From: Thiocapsa sp. UBA6158
GTDB taxonomy: Bacteria; Pseudomonadota; Gammaproteobacteria; Chromatiales; Chromatiaceae
Direction: 5' to 3'
Assembly: GCF_002423035.1 (NCBI RefSeq)
Contig: NZ_DIUM01000070.1
Location: 52,615 to 116,614, forward strand
DNA: 64,000 nucleotides
The notes under the pieces were generated by a model that did not search any database, was not told the DNA's origin, and saw only the letters and a list, made by a program, of their open reading frames with translations. The translations under genes and the position numbers were made by a program. This document shows positions 40,393-49,304 of the stretch, piece by piece; within the stretch, counting starts at the first letter, position 1; each line of letters begins with the position of its first letter.

Positions 40393-41574
40393 ATGCGCGT
40401 CGACCCGCTCACCAAGACCAAAAGACCGATCAGCGTCCTTGCGCTCGGCTTCCGGCCCTTCTTCCTGGCCGCAGGGATCGCCGCCATCCTCTCCGTCTTG
40501 ATCTGGCTCGCGATGCTGACGGGGCATGTCCCGCAGCCCGGCTATCTCGCCGGGCCGGCTTGGCACGCCCATGAGATGCTCTTCGGTTATCTGGCGGCCG
40601 TCATCGCAGGGTTCCTGCTGACAGCCGTGCGCAACTGGAGCAGCATGGACACGCCGACGGGTCCGGCACTGGCGGGATTGGTCGCACTCTGGTTGGCTGC
40701 GCGTCTGATGCCCTGGCTCGGGCTGCCGCCGCTGCTGGTCGCCCTCACCGATGTCGCCTTCTTCCCGGTTCTGGCGTTCGCATTGCGACGGCCGCTCTGG
40801 TTCGGTCCCAACCCGGTGAACCGCGTCTTCCTGCTGCTGTTCGCCGGCATGATGCTCGCGAGTGCTTCGGTGCATCTGGATGTGCTCGGCGTCCTTCCGG
40901 GCGGGGTGGCGCGGGGTCACCGTCTGATGCTGGACCTGGCCATCCTGACGATGCTTTTGGTCTCGGGCCGCGTGATGCCCTTCTTCATCGAGCGCGGAAT
41001 TGCCGGCGCCAAGCCGCGAAGCTTTCAGTTCCTCGAGCGTCTGAGCTTCCTCCTCGCCGCAGCACTCCTGGTCGCGGACCTCATGCAGCCCTATGGATCT
41101 CAGTCAGGCGCTTTTGCGATTGCGTTGGGTCTGGTGCTCTTGATACGGATCCTCGGTTGGCACGATCGACGTCTCTGGACAACACCCATGTTGACCGTAC
41201 TCTATGTCGGGCTGCTCTGGCTTGCGCTTGGCCTGATCCTGGACGGTGTCCCCGCCTTTACCGACCTACCCGCCCGCGGCGCGCTGCACACCCTGACCAT
41301 CGGGGCCATCGGTGTGGTGACGCTCGGGATGATGGCCCGGGTCGCCGTCGGCCATACGGGTCGCGCGATGCAGGCCGCTCGCCTGACCATCCTCGCCTTC
41401 GTCCTGATCAACTGCGCCGCGGCTTTGCGCGGTCTCGCACCTCTGATCTACCCGGCCGGTTACCACGCCTGGCTGATGAGCGCCGGGATCTGCTGGATCC
41501 TCGCCTTCGGACTCTTCCTCTGGGTTCATGCACCTATGCTGGTCGCGCCCCGACCGGACGGGCGATCCGGCTGA
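40393..41574 (+). CDS. nnrS: NnrS family membrane protein
   Basis: Product of 393 aa with about twelve membrane helices. The N-terminus ALGFRPFFLAAGIAAILSVL and WHAHEMLFGYLAAVIAGFLL are NnrS signatures; the latter includes conserved His residues. Further helices carry HRLMLDLAILTMLLVSGRVM, PFFIERG and ALHTLTIGAIGVVTLGMMAR. NnrS is a haem- and copper-containing membrane protein linked to protection from nitric oxide. A putative FNR/Dnr-type box lies upstream, and the nitrous-oxide-stimulated-promoter protein gene converges from the other side. Confidence 0.92.
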   Translation: MRVDPLTKTKRPISVLALGFRPFFLAAGIAAILSVLIWLAMLTGHVPQPGYLAGPAWHAHEMLFGYLAAVIAGFLLTAVRNWSSMDTPTGPALAGLVALWLAARLMPWLGLPPLLVALTDVAFFPVLAFALRRPLWFGPNPVNRVFLLLFAGMMLASASVHLDVLGVLPGGVARGHRLMLDLAILTMLLVSGRVMPFFIERGIAGAKPRSFQFLERLSFLLAAALLVADLMQPYGSQSGAFAIALGLVLLIRILGWHDRRLWTTPMLTVLYVGLLWLALGLILDGVPAFTDLPARGALHTLTIGAIGVVTLGMMARVAVGHTGRAMQAARLTILAFVLINCAAALRGLAPLIYPAGYHAWLMSAGICWILAFGLFLWVHAPMLVAPRPDGRSG

Positions 41575-41592
41575 CGCCTCATCGGGCCGCGG

Positions 41593-41952
41593 TTACCTGC
41601 GCGTCTTGGCCGACTGCGCCCGAGCCTGCAGCTTCGGCGCCGGACGGAGTTTATCGAGGATATGACCGAGACTCAGGATCGGATGAGGTCGGAGCATGCG
41701 CGGGCCGGCATAGCGCATGACATCGCGCACGCGCTCGCGCATCACGGCGCTGTAGCAGTGCACCTCGCAGAGATTGCAGGCCGGCTTTTCGTCCTGGAAG
41801 GGACAGGTGTCGAGACGGCGATGCGAATAGTCCAGCAAGGACACGCACTCGGCGCAGAGTCCCTTGTGACCGGGATGATGGTCCCGGCAGTAGATGGCCA
41901 TCATGGCGGTGATGGTCTTCTTCTCGCGCCTTATGCGTCGGCCGAACGGCAT
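41593..41952 (-). CDS. Nitrous-oxide-stimulated promoter family protein (YgbA)
   Basis: Product of 119 aa from ATG 41952. The start REKKTITAMMAIYCRDHHPG and the Cys-rich middle (LCAECVSLLDYSHRRLDTCP, KPACNLCEVHCYSAVMRERV) identify the family, along with RYAGPRMLRPHPILSLGHIL. YgbA expression responds to nitric oxide and the protein aids recovery from nitrosative stress in enterics. The clustered Cys could bind iron-sulfur or zinc. It is the last gene in a minus-strand group after HPP and cytochrome c genes, 43 bp after the latter. Confidence 0.9.
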   Translation of the reverse strand: MPFGRRIRREKKTITAMMAIYCRDHHPGHKGLCAECVSLLDYSHRRLDTCPFQDEKPACNLCEVHCYSAVMRERVRDVMRYAGPRMLRPHPILSLGHILDKLRPAPKLQARAQSAKTRR

Positions 41953-41995
41953 GGGGTGTCCTCGGATTCGGATCGGAAGCGGGTCTCCTCGACGA

Positions 41996-42712
41996 TCAGT
42001 CGTCGAGGATCGAGATGTAGGCGAAGATGTCGCGCAGCTCCTCGGCGCTGAAGGCGGCAAGCAGCTCCTCGGCATCCGGGTCGGAGGGATCATGCACACG
42101 CCGCTTGTCGATGTATTTCTCGACCTGACGATGCAGATAGCCGGTGTACTGACCGGCCAACATGGGCACGGCATCGCGCTCGCGGCCCAGACCATCGCGA
42201 CCGTGGCAGGAGGCGCACTCCTTAGCGTAGAGGCGCTCGCCGGCAATCGTATCGCCCTCCGCGCGCGGGATCTGAACCATCCGCTTCGTGGCCATCAGCC
42301 GCTCGTAGGCGTTGAAATCCGCCGCGGTCTCGTCGACCGGCGGCAGTCGACTCGGCAGCTCGATCGCCGCCAGAAAGGCGGAGATATCGCGGACATCCGA
42401 ATCCGGCATCTGTCGGTGATCGGTGTGCTCGACCATGGCCAGATTCTCGCGCTCGCGACCTCGGAACAGCTCGAGCTGCCGTGCGATGAAGGCCGCCGGG
42501 AGACCGGCAAGCCGGGGATATTCGCCGTCTTTTCCGCCTTGGCCGTACTCGCCGTGGCAGCCGGCACAGACCTCGTTGATCTCGGTGGCGTTGTCCATGT
42601 CCGCGTCGGCGAACGGATCCGCGACCTCCTCGGCGAGCGTACAGGGCGCGGCGAGCAGGCAGCCGAGGAGGAGGGCAAAGCCTCGATTGACATGCCGCCA
42701 GGACCGGCTCAT
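41996..42712 (-). CDS. Dihaem cytochrome c, periplasmic
   Basis: Product of 238 aa from ATG 42712. It has a signal peptide (GFALLLGCLLAAPCTLA) and two CxxCH haem sites, VCAGCHGEYG and ECASCHGRDG. Each is followed by a short cytochrome c fold with axial Met candidates (HRQMPDSDVRDISAFL, AVPMLAGQYTGYLHRQVEKY), the c4/c553-like pattern of about 200 residues. It is likely an electron carrier in the periplasm. The start overlaps the HPP stop by 4 bp (ATGA), so both are in one operon. Confidence 0.93.
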   Translation of the reverse strand: MSRSWRHVNRGFALLLGCLLAAPCTLAEEVADPFADADMDNATEINEVCAGCHGEYGQGGKDGEYPRLAGLPAAFIARQLELFRGRERENLAMVEHTDHRQMPDSDVRDISAFLAAIELPSRLPPVDETAADFNAYERLMATKRMVQIPRAEGDTIAGERLYAKECASCHGRDGLGRERDAVPMLAGQYTGYLHRQVEKYIDKRRVHDPSDPDAEELLAAFSAEELRDIFAYISILDD

Positions 42713-43257
42713 CTCCAGTTCTCCGGATAACGTCTGGTTGCCGGGATATTGTTGACGATCAGGGCCACCCCCAACAGGATCAGCGGCCCGAGCGTCGCCG
42801 GAATCAGCACATAGAAATAGCCCATCGCGTGAATCTCCTCCGATCCGATGACCGCGATCAGTGCGGTTGCCCCGCCCGGCGGGTGCAGTGTCTTGCTTAG
42901 GTGCATCAACGCGATGGCCGTCGCCACGGCCACCGCTTGGGCCAGCCAGGGGTCTGCCGAAAGCAGCTTCCAGCTGGTCACGCCGACCAGCGCCGAGATG
43001 AGGTGACCGCCGACCAGATTGCGGGGTTGAGCCAATGGACTGCGCGCCGCCCCGTAGAGCAAGACTGCGGACGCACCGAGCGAACCGATGGCGAGCGTGA
43101 GATCGGTCCCCGAGAAGAACGCCTGATTGACCCAACCCACCAAGCCGATCCCGATGAATGCGCCTATCCACGACCAGAAGACCTCCTGATTGCTGACCCG
43201 CGGCGGACTTCCGCGGGTCGTCCCGCGCATCTTTCGGACGTAGGCCATCAGGCTCAA
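42709..43257 (-). CDS. HPP family membrane protein
   Basis: Product of 182 aa with four to five hydrophobic helices (VFWSWIGAFIGIGLVGWVNQ onward). The name-giving motif is in KTLHPPGGATALIAVIGS. A plant member of the family transports nitrite in chloroplasts; bacterial members are often fused or linked to CBS domain proteins, as the gene across the divergent gap here. Proposed role: nitrite or anion transport. First gene of the group with cytochrome c and YgbA-type protein. Confidence 0.9.
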   Translation of the reverse strand: MSLMAYVRKMRGTTRGSPPRVSNQEVFWSWIGAFIGIGLVGWVNQAFFSGTDLTLAIGSLGASAVLLYGAARSPLAQPRNLVGGHLISALVGVTSWKLLSADPWLAQAVAVATAIALMHLSKTLHPPGGATALIAVIGSEEIHAMGYFYVLIPATLGPLILLGVALIVNNIPATRRYPENWR

Positions 43258-43767
43258 GACATTGCCTCCAACTGGCGTGCGTATCGGTTTTCCGGCGCGA
43301 CTTCGGGGCGATTCGGGGGCACCTCCGCACGGTCATACTTCCAAGGCCGGTCGCTGCGATGATTTTACGTTGCAGTACTGGTGGACAAGCGCAGCGCGGT
43401 TCACCAGTGCCGGCGCGGGGTTCGGTGGACTTCGCTCTCGCTCGTCCCTACCGGTCGGTCTTATGAACGACTGAACGACGCCGTCCGAACCGTCCCGCAA
43501 CCGTCCTGAACCCTCGACCTGGATTTGAATCTTGCGGCTCGATCGGAACCTTGACCCATATCAAGCCGGGCATACAAATCGAGAGCCCGAGGGCGCGCGC
43601 CGAGCGGTCGGCGGCGCGCACCTGTTCGAGATGATCCCGAAGGATGTGACCCTGCTCGCTGGGCGCACGGCATGAACGGATTGATTTGCCTCAAGGCGCT
43701 CTGCGGATAATCCACGCCTAATGGGATAGGCCAGCGGCGATATCGCCGCTTATTCGAGGGTCATCAG
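43258..43767. other. Divergent intergenic region, HPP and CBS genes
   Basis: 510 bp without a supported gene. A minus frame over 43461-43715 exists but has no family match or start site. The region holds the FNR/Dnr-type box at 43551-43564 and presumably the promoters for both neighbours. Confidence 0.6.
43551..43564. promoter_or_regulatory. FNR/Dnr-type box between HPP and CBS genes
   Basis: TTGACCCATATCAA, matching TTGAY-N4-RTCAA exactly on both half-sites. It is about 295 bp before the HPP start and 205 bp before the CBS gene. Confidence 0.62.
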
Positions 43768-44424
43768 GTGACAGAGAACAATCTTCATCTCTTTCAGGAA
43801 CCGGACCACACCAGCATCGACGAGATCCGGGAGCTCGAGCTCTCCGACGCCGACATCATCGACGCGATGCGGGAGATTCCCGGTTATATCGACATCACGA
43901 CGACTGACTTCAGAACCATCTATCACCTCGCCCATGCCCATGCTGTCGAGCGCATGAACAGCCGAATGTGTGCGAGGAATCTCATGCGCTCGCCGATCCA
44001 ACCGCTGCATCCGAAAACACCGCTTTACCAAGCGGCAGGACTCTTCGTGCGCCAAGGTGTCAAGGCCCTGCCGGTGGTCGTGGGCGGCGGGCTGGTGAGC
44101 GGAATCCTGACCGAGACGGATATTCTCAAGCGACTCGGCGCGGATAGTTTCTTGGAGCTACTTCCGCGATTGCTCGAGCACTGCGACCAGCTCGCCGAAT
44201 GCTGTCACGAGACAGCGACAAGCATGATGATGACGTCTCCGGCGGTGACCGTGACCGAGCAGGCCGGTTTCTCGGAGATCATGTCCGCGTTCAGGAATCA
44301 CGGCGGGCGTAGCATGCCGGTCGTGGACGGCCGCAGCCGTCTGGTGGGGCTTCTGATGCGCAAGGATTTTCTCGCTTCCTGTCAACTCGACCTGCAGTCG
44401 CTCGACGAAGAAGCGCTCGATTGA
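43768..44424 (+). CDS. CBS domain pair protein
   Basis: Product of 218 aa with GTG start (GAGG 8 bp upstream). The N-terminal 65 residues are acidic and helical (IDEIRELELSDADIIDAMRE). A CBS pair follows at about 70-215: ARNLMRSPIQPLHPKTPLYQ with VKALPVVVGGGLVSGILTET, and SMMMTSPAVTVTEQAGFSEI with RSMPVVDGRSRLVGLLMRKD. CBS pairs sense adenine nucleotides. Similar domains are fused to the C-terminus of HPP proteins, which supports a functional link with the divergent HPP gene. Confidence 0.88.
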   Translation: MTENNLHLFQEPDHTSIDEIRELELSDADIIDAMREIPGYIDITTTDFRTIYHLAHAHAVERMNSRMCARNLMRSPIQPLHPKTPLYQAAGLFVRQGVKALPVVVGGGLVSGILTETDILKRLGADSFLELLPRLLEHCDQLAECCHETATSMMMTSPAVTVTEQAGFSEIMSAFRNHGGRSMPVVDGRSRLVGLLMRKDFLASCQLDLQSLDEEALD

Positions 44425-44929
44425 GGGGCGCTTCGCAGCAGACTCGCTCCAAAACTATTTGCAGCCAGGTGAAGAGCCGCGGGCGCTCTTCCAGCTTCTG
44501 CGCCTCGGCAAGATGACCTCGATCCAAGCTGGCGCCAATCGAGATCTCGGCAATGCGGCCTATTCAGCCAAACGGGCCGCCTACGCCCAAAGCGGCGTCG
44601 CAATCATCCGCCGGATCGGGCCGAGGCCATGCCGAATGGACGCCCGAGCGCGTCGCCTCGCGCCGGATGCGGACGGCGACTCAAGCAACATCGATCCGGC
44701 GTCACGCCCGACTGGCCTCGCGCAGCGATCGGCGTGATGAGCACCATCCGCGGTCTGACTGGAATCGCGGCTGCAGCCGTCATCCGGATACAATGCATGA
44801 CGACCGGCAACAGGGCGATCAGGAACAATCCGAAATCCATGAACATGTAAGTTGATGCCGTTCACGGATCTGTACGCCTTGTTGTTGAGTCGTCAATCAC
44901 CGCGGCACGCCTCAGCACAGGACAACACC
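44425..44929. other. Gene-poor 505-bp region before moaB
   Basis: No supported gene. A minus-strand frame (44846-44604) starts MFMDFGLFLIALLPVVMHCI, which looks like one membrane segment of a lost protein, but the remainder is unlike protein. The frame of moaB extends upstream to 44852 without homology. Confidence 0.5.
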
Positions 44930-45460
44930 ATGCCCGAGCATTTCAAAGACCAAGACTTTCTGTCCTTGCGGATCGCTGTCCTGACCGTCTCGGACAGTCG
45001 TACCGAGGAGGACGACACCTCGGGGCGCCTGCTGGTGGAGCGCGCCGAGGCGGCCGGACACCGGGTCAAGACCAAACGCATCGTCCCGGACGACATCTAC
45101 CGGATGCGCGCGGTCTTCTCCGCATGGATCGCCGACCCCGAAATCCAGGTCATCCTGAGTACCGGCGGCACCGGCGTGACCGGTCGAGACAGTACCCCGG
45201 AGGCCGTGACCCCCCTGCTCGACAAGCCACTCGAGGGTTTCGGCGAGCTGTTTCGGAGCTTTTCGCTCGAAGAGATCGGCACCTCCACCCTGCAGTCACG
45301 CGCGCTCGGAGGACTGGCCAACGGGACCTTCATCTTCTGCCTGCCGGGCTCGAGCGGGGCTTGCCGTACCGCCTGGGATCGCATCCTGCTGGCGCAGCTG
45401 GACAGCCGCACGCGACCGTGCAATTTCGCGCAGCTCATTCCGCGTTTGCTGGAGCGTTGA
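44930..45460 (+). CDS. moaB: Molybdopterin adenylyltransferase-type protein MoaB
   Basis: Product of 176 aa from ATG 44930. The MoCF fold motifs are IAVLTVSDSRTEEDDTSGRL, VILSTGGTGVTGRDSTPEAV and TFIFCLPGSSGACRTAWDRIL; the GGTG loop binds molybdopterin. MoaB/MogA proteins adenylylate molybdopterin before metal insertion. The gene is 2 bp upstream of moeA. Confidence 0.94.
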   Translation: MPEHFKDQDFLSLRIAVLTVSDSRTEEDDTSGRLLVERAEAAGHRVKTKRIVPDDIYRMRAVFSAWIADPEIQVILSTGGTGVTGRDSTPEAVTPLLDKPLEGFGELFRSFSLEEIGTSTLQSRALGGLANGTFIFCLPGSSGACRTAWDRILLAQLDSRTRPCNFAQLIPRLLER

Positions 45461-45462
45461 GC

Positions 45463-46713
45463 ATGGCAACCGATCCTTGCCGCTGCGACGCGCCCGGCCG
45501 TGCGACGCTGACCAAAGAGCAGGCGCTCGAGCGCCTGCTCGCGCGTGTGGAGCCCGTCGACGGGACCGAAACCGTTTCGATCGCCGAGGGACTCGGACGC
45601 GTCCTGGCCGAACCGGTCACGAGCGCGATCAACGTCCCCGCCTGGGACAACAGCGCGATGGACGGCTATGCGATCCGTCATGCGGATCTGGCGGCCGACG
45701 CCGGGCGCCTGCGCGTGGCTCAGCGAATCCCCGCCGGCTCCAGCGGGAGCGCACTGGAACCCGGCACGGCGGCGCGCATCTTCACGGGTGCCCCGGTGCC
45801 GGAAGGCTGCGATACGGTGGTCGTCCAGGAGATCTGCGAGGTCGCGGGGGACTGGGTCCAGATTCCGCTTGACTGCGGGACGGACGCGAACATCCGCCGT
45901 CTCGGCGAGGACATCCGGGCCGGTGCCGAGGTCATCGCCGCGGGTACCCGTCTCACGCCTCAGCATCTGGGACTGGCCGCCTCGGTCGGTGCCGCACGGA
46001 TCCGCGTGCATCGGCGTCTGCGCGTCGCGGTCTTCTCCAGCGGCGACGAGCTGGTGATGCCGGGCGAGCCACTCGGCCCCGGACAGATCTACAACTCGAA
46101 CCGTTTCATGCTCTTCGGGTTGCTCGAGCAGCTCGGCTGCGAGCTGGTGGATCTAGGAATCGTGGAGGACAGCCTCGCGGCGACCGAGCAGACATTGCTG
46201 CGCGGCGCGGCACAGGCCGATCTGATCGTCGGCAGCGGCGGCGTCTCGGTCGGCGAAGAGGATCACATCAAGAGCGCGCTCGAACGCGTCGGCACACTCG
46301 AGCTCTGGACGATCGCCATCCGCCCCGGCAAGCCGCTGGCCTTCGGTCGGATCGGCACGACACCCTTCATCGGTAATCCGGGTAATCCGGTCTCGCTGTT
46401 CGTGACCTTCTGTCTGTTCGGCATCCCGGTGATCAGACGGCAGCAGGGTGTCGCCGGGGACCTGCGTCCCCCGAGTCTCAGGATCCGTGCGGGTTTCGAT
46501 TGGACACGTCCCGACAAACGTCGTGAATTTCACCGCGCGCGCATTCAAATCGGCGAAGACGGCGCGCAGGAGCTGGCGGTCTTCCCCAGCCGCTCATCCG
46601 CCGTGCTCTCTTCGGTCGCTTGGGCGGACGGTCTGGTGGAGATTCCCGAGAACCAAGTCATCCACAAAGGCGACTTCGTTGATTTCATCCCGTTCCGGGG
46701 TCTCTTCGGCTGA
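45463..46713 (+). CDS. moeA: Molybdopterin molybdotransferase
   Basis: Product of 416 aa. Signature blocks are NVPAWDNSAMDGYAIRHADL, ARIFTGAPVPEGCDTVVVQE, IYNSNRFMLFGLLEQLGCEL, LIVGSGGVSVGEEDHIKSAL and PFIGNPGNPVSLFVTF. MoeA inserts molybdate into the adenylylated pterin made by MoaB/MogA. The ATG at 45463 directly follows the moaB stop. Possible client in the window: the molybdopterin oxidoreductase at 15.7-17.8 kb. Confidence 0.96.
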   Translation: MATDPCRCDAPGRATLTKEQALERLLARVEPVDGTETVSIAEGLGRVLAEPVTSAINVPAWDNSAMDGYAIRHADLAADAGRLRVAQRIPAGSSGSALEPGTAARIFTGAPVPEGCDTVVVQEICEVAGDWVQIPLDCGTDANIRRLGEDIRAGAEVIAAGTRLTPQHLGLAASVGAARIRVHRRLRVAVFSSGDELVMPGEPLGPGQIYNSNRFMLFGLLEQLGCELVDLGIVEDSLAATEQTLLRGAAQADLIVGSGGVSVGEEDHIKSALERVGTLELWTIAIRPGKPLAFGRIGTTPFIGNPGNPVSLFVTFCLFGIPVIRRQQGVAGDLRPPSLRIRAGFDWTRPDKRREFHRARIQIGEDGAQELAVFPSRSSAVLSSVAWADGLVEIPENQVIHKGDFVDFIPFRGLFG

Positions 46714-46917
46714 ACCGCGTCCGTTGAAACATGAATGTGGCGGGGTCGGATCCATCTTGCCTTGGTCAAGTGCCATGGGAAGACGCAGTTTAGAGTTCTG
46801 ATTTGTCATTATCCTAAAGCGCGTCAGCTCCGGCATGTATGGTTTCAGCTGTAGCCGATCCAATCCAACAACAGCCCATGCCACTCCGGACGCCGGTGAG
46901 CATCGGAAGGAAATAAT

Positions 46918-47172
46918 ATGATCGATATCCTGTACTTCGCTCGGCTCAGAGAGAGTCTTGGACTGGCGCGGGAGCAAATGGATGTCTCGCAAAGCATCGA
47001 CTCCATCGCGGATCTCCTCGCGCACCTGCGTATTCGTGGAGAGCCCTGGTCAACGACATTGGCCGAAGGCGAATCCGTCCTGGCGGCAGTGAATCAAGAG
47101 ATTGCCCGACTGGACACGCGAATCAAAGACGGCGACGAGATCGCATTCTTCCCGCCGGTTACCGGCGGATAG
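46918..47172 (+). CDS. moaD: Molybdopterin synthase small subunit
   Basis: Product of 84 aa ending in PPVTGG; the terminal Gly-Gly carries the thiocarboxylate sulfur. It has the ubiquitin-like fold pattern (DILYFARLRESLGLAREQMD, VLAAVNQEIARLDTRIKDGD, EIAFFPP). A GGAAGG site precedes the ATG. The 204-bp gap after moeA has no gene. Confidence 0.95.
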   Translation: MIDILYFARLRESLGLAREQMDVSQSIDSIADLLAHLRIRGEPWSTTLAEGESVLAAVNQEIARLDTRIKDGDEIAFFPPVTGG

Positions 47173-47175
47173 AGC

Positions 47176-47430
47176 ATGCGGGCCATCAATATGAGCTGGT
47201 CGGCTGGGCAACCGGAGGCGGCGATCGATCTGGTCATGACCTGCCTGCAGATTCCCGAGCGACTCTGGATGGATTATTTCGCCCTCGAGCTCTCCAAGCG
47301 TCATGGCTGGGCCGGCTTCGTGCATTGGCATGCACAGGAAAAGGACTACTACCGGCAGGACCTTAATCCGGCGGACCAGGTCGATTTCAGACAGACGAAC
47401 ACTCGATACACAGGGAAAAACAAGGCCGAT
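47176..47430 (+). pseudogene. DUF2309 (DabA-like) fragment
   Basis: Three bases after moaD a frame reads DYFALELSKRHGWAGFVHWH and then DYYRQDLNPADQVDFRQTN. This resembles a short internal segment of large DUF2309/DabA proteins, which act in inorganic carbon uptake. After about 75 residues the frame loses all resemblance and runs into the convergent ilvC gene, ending at 47805. Start and end of the gene are missing. Identification is moderate. Confidence 0.5.
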
Positions 47431-47438
47431 GCGAAACA

Positions 47439-47472
47439 AAAGGCCATGCACCCCTTCGGTTGCATGGCCTTT
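47439..47472 (-). terminator. Rho-independent terminator of ilvC
   Basis: Perfect 12-bp arms (47439-47450 and 47461-47472) enclose a 10-base loop; on the minus strand the stem is followed by TGTTTCG after its own T-rich arm end. It is 57 bp beyond the ilvC stop. Confidence 0.82.
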
Positions 47473-47528
47473 CATGTCTCACGGGATCCGAGAGATCGAA
47501 TCCCGCGAAGACGCTGGGTCGCCGCCGA

Positions 47529-48551
47529 TCAGTTGCGTGATTTGTCGACCAGTTTCTTCTCGCGGATCCAGGGCATCATGTCGCGCAGACGCTCGCCGAC
47601 CTCTTCGATCTGGTGCTCTTCGCCGAGTCGACGCATGGCTTTCATCGACGCTGCACCGGCCTGGTTCTCGAGGATGAACTCCTTGGCGAACTGGCCGTTT
47701 TGGATCTCGCCGAGGATGCGCTTCATCTCGGCCTTGGTCTCGTCGGTGATGATGCGCGGACCGCGCGTCAGGTCACCGTATTCGGCGGTGTTCGAGATCG
47801 AGTAGCGCATGTTGGCGATGCCGCCTTCGTAGATGAGGTCGACGATCAGCTTGACCTCGTGCAGACACTCGAAGTAAGCCATCTCGGGCGCATAACCGGC
47901 CTCGACGAGGGTCTCGAAACCGGCCTTGATCAGCGAGGTCAACCCGCCGCAGAGCACCACCTGCTCGCCGAAGAGATCGGTCTCGCATTCCTCGCGGAAG
48001 TTGGTCTCGATGATCCCGGCACGTCCGCCGCCGTTGGCCGAGGCATAAGCCAATGCGATGTCGCGGGCCTGACCGGTCGCATTCTGATGGACCGCGATCA
48101 GGCTGGGCACGCCGCCGCCCTGGGTGTAGGTCGAGCGCACCAGATGGCCCGGACCCTTGGGCGCGATCATGATGACGTCGAGATCTTCACGGGGCGTGAC
48201 CTGGCCAAAGTGCACGTTGAAGCCATGGGCGAAGGCGAGCGCGGCACCCTGCTTGATGTTGGGTGCGACCTGATCGCGATAGAGCGCGGCCTGATGCTCG
48301 TCGGGCGCCAGGATCATGACCACGTCCGCACCCTTCACGGCCTCTTCGATCGCGCGAACCTCGAGCCCTGCATTGGCCGCCTTGGCGGCAGAGGCTGAAC
48401 CCGGCCGCAAGCCGACCACGACAGACACGCCGGAATCCTTCAGGTTGTTGGCATGGGCATGACCCTGCGAGCCGTAACCGATGATGGCGACCTGCTTGCC
48501 CTGGATGAGGGAGAGGTCGGCGTCTTTGTCGTAGTACACGTTGATGGTCAT
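47529..48551 (-). CDS. ilvC: Ketol-acid reductoisomerase
   Basis: Product of 340 aa (class I length). The Rossmann motif VAIIGYGSQGHAHANNLKDS binds NADPH; the metal-site Asp and Glu lie in ETNFREECETDLFGEQVVLC and the Glu in YFECLHEVKLIVDLIYEGG. It converts acetolactate and acetohydroxybutyrate to dihydroxy acids in valine, leucine and isoleucine synthesis. It follows ilvB and ilvN on the same strand, 230 bp after ilvN, and ends at a hairpin terminator. Confidence 0.98.
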   Translation of the reverse strand: MTINVYYDKDADLSLIQGKQVAIIGYGSQGHAHANNLKDSGVSVVVGLRPGSASAAKAANAGLEVRAIEEAVKGADVVMILAPDEHQAALYRDQVAPNIKQGAALAFAHGFNVHFGQVTPREDLDVIMIAPKGPGHLVRSTYTQGGGVPSLIAVHQNATGQARDIALAYASANGGGRAGIIETNFREECETDLFGEQVVLCGGLTSLIKAGFETLVEAGYAPEMAYFECLHEVKLIVDLIYEGGIANMRYSISNTAEYGDLTRGPRIITDETKAEMKRILGEIQNGQFAKEFILENQAGAASMKAMRRLGEEHQIEEVGERLRDMMPWIREKKLVDKSRN

Positions 48552-48781
48552 TGAAGTGAATCCTTCTGATGGAGATGTGTGAGGCGAATCGGTAGGCGAG
48601 AAGCCTTCAGGCTCTCACTCAGGCCCGACTCGGGACTGTGAACCGCAACCGCGCAAGCAGCTCAATCCGAAAAAAGAGTGAAGACTTCAACCGCGCCCGC
48701 CGCCGAGGTCACGGACAGGCGCCCTACCGAGCGAACAGGAAAACGCTTCCTGTCTCACGGAGGGCCACTCACGGAAGCGGT

Positions 48782-49273
48782 TTAAATGGTGAGACCCTTG
48801 TCGCCGCGCGAGATGCCGGTGGGCCCCGAGCGGACGACCTCGACGATCAGCCCTTCCGGCACGGCACCGATGAAGGCGTCCAGTTTCTTCGACGCGCCGG
48901 TCAACTCGATGACATAACTGGTGTCGGTCACGTCGATGATCTTGGCGCGGAAGATCTCGGTCAGGCGCTTGAGCTCCTCGCGGTCCTGCCGCTCGGCGCG
49001 CACCTTGATCAACATCATCTCGCGCTCGATGTGCGGACCCTCTGAGAGATCGAGAAGCTTCACGGTATCGATCAGCTTGTTCAGCTGCTTCTTGATCTGC
49101 TCGACCACATCGTCGTTGCCGGTGGTGACCAGGGTCATCCGCGAGAGGGTCGGATCATCCGTCGGGGCGACGGTCAGTGATTCGATGTTGTAGCCACGGG
49201 CCGAGAAGAGCCCGGCGACGCGCGAGAGCGCACCCGCCTCGTTCTCCAGCAGCACGGCAATGATATGTCTCAT
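48782..49273 (-). CDS. ilvN: Acetolactate synthase small subunit
   Basis: Product of 163 aa. The ACT domain at the N-terminus (HIIAVLLENEAGALSRVAGL, FSARGYNIESLTVAPTDD) binds valine, giving feedback control; a C-terminal regulatory domain follows (AKIIDVTDTSYVIELTGASK). It pairs with IlvB, 31 bp upstream. Confidence 0.97.
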   Translation of the reverse strand: MRHIIAVLLENEAGALSRVAGLFSARGYNIESLTVAPTDDPTLSRMTLVTTGNDDVVEQIKKQLNKLIDTVKLLDLSEGPHIEREMMLIKVRAERQDREELKRLTEIFRAKIIDVTDTSYVIELTGASKKLDAFIGAVPEGLIVEVVRSGPTGISRGDKGLTI

Positions 49274-49304
49274 GTCTTAAGATCTCTTTCGCTCGGGACG
49301 CGGT

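Noticed and set aside
43461..43715. 84-codon frame between HPP and CBS genes
   Set aside because: No start site or resemblance to a family; composition is like other antisense or random frames.
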